Below are positions 61,910-64,000 of a stretch of DNA of 64,000 bases, piece by piece. Position 1 is the first letter of the stretch; each line of letters begins with the position of its first letter. The notes under the pieces are model-generated. The model was given only the letters and a program-made list of their open reading frames with translations. It searched no databases and was not told the DNA's origin. A program made the translations under genes and the position numbers. The DNA comes from Pseudomonas paracarnis (GTDB lineage: Bacteria > Pseudomonadota > Gammaproteobacteria > Pseudomonadales > Pseudomonadaceae): the NCBI RefSeq assembly GCF_904063055.1, contig NZ_CAJFCN010000013.1, forward strand, positions 62,001-126,000, in the 5' to 3' direction.

Positions 61910-64000
61910 CTACCAGTTGTAAGACACCGTACCGAGCAAGGTACGGCTGTCGCCCCAATAGCAACGCCCCGCATCGTTGCAACCGGATACATATTCCTTG
62001 TCGAACAGGTTCTTGGCGTTCAGGTCCACCGACCAGTGTGGGTTGATCTGATAACCCAGTGCCGCATCCACCAAGGTGACGCTACCTGCGTCCAGCTTCC
62101 CGTAGAGCGTAGGCGGGGTGTAGGAAAAGGTACTGTCGAAATAGCGCACCCCGCCGCCCACGGAGAAACCCTTGAGTTGGCCGTCGAGAAAGCGATATTT
62201 GCCCCACACCGAAGCCTGGTTACGCGGCACGCCCGTCATCTGACGGCCTTCTACCAGCGAAGTGGCCGAATCCTTGGTTATCCGGGCGTCGGTGTAGGTA
62301 TAGGCTGCCGTCACGTTGAAGTTGGAGCTGATGTTACTGTTGACCTCGACTTCCACGCCCTTGGCGCGACTTTCACCGACTTGGCGATAGCTGTTGGTGG
62401 TGGCATCAAGGTAGGTATCGTCCTGCTTGCGCAGGTCATACACCGACACGGTCATCGCCGTATCCCAGCCGATCGGTTCGTACTTAACGCCCACTTCGTA
62501 TTGGCTGCTGGTGATCGGTTTCAACGGCGAGCCGGCGTTGGAGATCTGCTGCACGGGGACAAACGCGGTGGAATAGCTGACATACGGCGTAAGGCCGTTG
62601 TCGAACTGGTACATCACCCCGCCCTGGTAAGTGAATTTACGATCCTGTGAGTTGATATTGCTCGATGGCTTGACCTTGTCTCGGTAATCGCTGTCGACCC
62701 AGTCCTGGCGGCCGCCGAGCAGAAAGAGCCAATGGTCGTATTTGCTTTGGATCTGTGCATAAACCCCTTTCATCTGCTGTTCAAGCAAAGTGTTTTGCAC
62801 TGCCAGGGGAGTGAGCGGGTCGCGCAGGTACACCGGGTTATACACATCGATGGTGCCGGCGAAACCCGCATCCCAGTCTTGATTGAACGAGGTTCGGTCA
62901 TAGCTGGCGCCCAATAGCACTGTGTTTTCCACACTGCCCAACTGGAACTTGCCTTCGAGCTGGTTATCCAGGGAATAGACCATCGACTTGTTGTAGCGGT
63001 CGTAGGCGTTCATGTTCAGCCGGGTGCCGAAGCCACCGTTATTCAATGAGCCAGGCCAGGTTTCGTGCCGGTTGATACGTGACTGCATATAGCGCGAGTT
63101 CTGACGGAACTGGCAGTCATCATTGAAGCTGTGGCTGAACTCATAGCCGGTGCTCCACGCTTCGCGTTCAAAGGTGTTCCAGTCCGGGTTGCCCAGCAAG
63201 GTGTGTTTGGACAGCTTGCCGTTGGGATTTGTAAGCAGGGTACCGGCGGCGGGTAGGCCGAGTTCCAGGTTGGTATGGTCTTTCTGATAGTTGGCCAGCA
63301 GCGTCAGGGTGTTGTAGTCGTCGAAGTTCAGGGTCAAGGATGGCGCGATATACAGACGATCGTCCGGAACGTGATCGGTCTGCGTGTCGGATTTACGCCC
63401 CAGCATCACCACCCGACCCAGGATAGTGTCACTGTCGTTGAGCGGGCCCGAGATATCCACACCCAACTGGCGTCGATTATTCGAACCATAACTCACCTGC
63501 ACCTCGCCTTGCGGGGTTGCAGTCGGGTGTTTACTCACCAGATTAACCAAGCCACCGGGTGCGTTTTCACCGTAGAGCAGGGAAGAAGGACCGCGGAAAA
63601 TCTCGACCCGTTCCAGGCCGTAGGGTTCGCTGGTGGTGTCGTATCGATTGCCTTGAACTCGCAGACCATCTCGCAGCAGGCCGTAGCCGTAATCCGTGGC
63701 GTTGAAACCGCGTATGAAAAACAGATCGCCTGCCAAGCCGTCGCCCGCCGCGAACGGTGGGGCGAAGATTCCCGGTACGTAGCCCAGCACTTCTGTCAGG
63801 GTCTGGGACTTCTGGTCCTTGATACGCTGGCCAGTGACAACGGACACCGAACGCGGGGTCTCGGACAGCGGTGTGCTGGTCTTCGTGCCGATCCGGCTGC
63901 TCTGAGCCTTGTAGCCTACATCCCCGGCGATCTCTTGATTGAAGCCGCCCTGTTGATAAGCGTTGACGGTGGTAGGGGCCAAGGTCAATTGGCCAGCAGG
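61910..64000 (-). CDS. TonB-dependent siderophore receptor, 5' end outside window
   Basis: At least 697 residues of an outer-membrane receptor; the frame is still open at the right edge, so the signal peptide and perhaps a signalling domain are missing. The plug domain starts near LSETPRSVSVVTGQRI. It continues with FFIRGFNATDYG and RVEIFRGPSSLLYGENAPGGLVN. The 22-strand barrel ends in LGTVSYNW. A Cys pair near the end (GCNDAGRCYWGD) is common in hydroxamate-siderophore receptors of the FhuE/FoxA type, but the ligand cannot be named. Regulation by iron (Fur) is probable, but the promoter is not in view. Confidence 0.93.
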   Translation of the reverse strand, partial: PAGQLTLAPTTVNAYQQGGFNQEIAGDVGYKAQSSRIGTKTSTPLSETPRSVSVVTGQRIKDQKSQTLTEVLGYVPGIFAPPFAAGDGLAGDLFFIRGFNATDYGYGLLRDGLRVQGNRYDTTSEPYGLERVEIFRGPSSLLYGENAPGGLVNLVSKHPTATPQGEVQVSYGSNNRRQLGVDISGPLNDSDTILGRVVMLGRKSDTQTDHVPDDRLYIAPSLTLNFDDYNTLTLLANYQKDHTNLELGLPAAGTLLTNPNGKLSKHTLLGNPDWNTFEREAWSTGYEFSHSFNDDCQFRQNSRYMQSRINRHETWPGSLNNGGFGTRLNMNAYDRYNKSMVYSLDNQLEGKFQLGSVENTVLLGASYDRTSFNQDWDAGFAGTIDVYNPVYLRDPLTPLAVQNTLLEQQMKGVYAQIQSKYDHWLFLLGGRQDWVDSDYRDKVKPSSNINSQDRKFTYQGGVMYQFDNGLTPYVSYSTAFVPVQQISNAGSPLKPITSSQYEVGVKYEPIGWDTAMTVSVYDLRKQDDTYLDATTNSYRQVGESRAKGVEVEVNSNISSNFNVTAAYTYTDARITKDSATSLVEGRQMTGVPRNQASVWGKYRFLDGQLKGFSVGGGVRYFDSTFSYTPPTLYGKLDAGSVTLVDAALGYQINPHWSVDLNAKNLFDKEYVSGCNDAGRCYWGDSRTLLGTVSYNW

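Overview
The window is Pseudomonas chromosomal DNA, most likely from the P. fluorescens group, spanning the chromosomal replication origin. The evidence is the gene order dnaA-dnaN-recF-gyrB on one side of an intergenic DnaA-box cluster and rpmH-rnpA-yidD-yidC-mnmE on the other. Pseudomonas-type parS palindromes lie in and near recF. LysR-type trpI is divergent from trpBA. The order trkA-rsmB-fmt-def-(PA0020-like)-dprA-tsaC-qor-hemF-aroE matches, in inverted orientation, what I remember of the P. aeruginosa origin region. Many paired palindromic REP sequences of the type common in fluorescent pseudomonads fill the intergenic spaces. No rRNA, tRNA, CRISPR array, transposase or prophage gene was recognised.

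Layout. 1-6.4 kb: the start of a SulP anion transporter cut by the window edge, a beta-carbonic anhydrase, a radical SAM protein behind a perfect LexA box, and a three-gene membrane gluconate 2-dehydrogenase-type operon. 6.6-15.8 kb: a periplasmic phosphatase, YheV, oligopeptidase A, a gamma-carbonic anhydrase, a HAD phosphatase, two lipoproteins, two DUF1161 proteins, OsmC, a luciferase-like monooxygenase, dodecin and a DUF883 protein. 15.8-18.9 kb: trpI / trpBA. 19-25 kb: a bicovalent-FAD oxidase and a D-galactonate operon (dgoK-dgoA-dgoD-transporter). 25.2-30.8 kb: a DOPA-dioxygenase family protein and a choline-sulfate locus (LysR regulator, betC, choX, SulP transporter). 31-46 kb: conserved housekeeping genes (aroE, hemF, qor, tsaC, dprA, def, fmt, rsmB, trkA, lpxL-type acyltransferase, tag, glyQS). 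46-51 kb: gmhB, plsC and a CHASE2 histidine kinase/response regulator pair. 51-62 kb: gyrB, recF, dnaN, dnaA, oriC, rpmH, rnpA, yidD, yidC, mnmE. 62-64 kb: a TonB-dependent siderophore receptor cut by the window end.

How it works together. The origin region holds the replication initiator, the clamp and gyrase. It also holds centromere-like parS sites and a DnaA-box cluster with an AT-rich unwinding region; perfect DnaA boxes continue well outside oriC. The dgo operon takes D-galactonate to pyruvate and glyceraldehyde 3-phosphate. The choline-sulfate locus releases choline and sulfate from choline-O-sulfate. The gluconate dehydrogenase operon would feed electrons from periplasmic sugar-acid oxidation to the respiratory chain.

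I found no clearly new multi-gene system. The points most worth a second look are the LexA box embedded in a long palindrome that also covers a ribosome binding site, the LysM-less PA0020-like protein, the DnaA boxes outside oriC, the hairpin repeat family built on one shared core, the two-component system in the origin core, and the SulP transporter with an orphan choline-binding protein.
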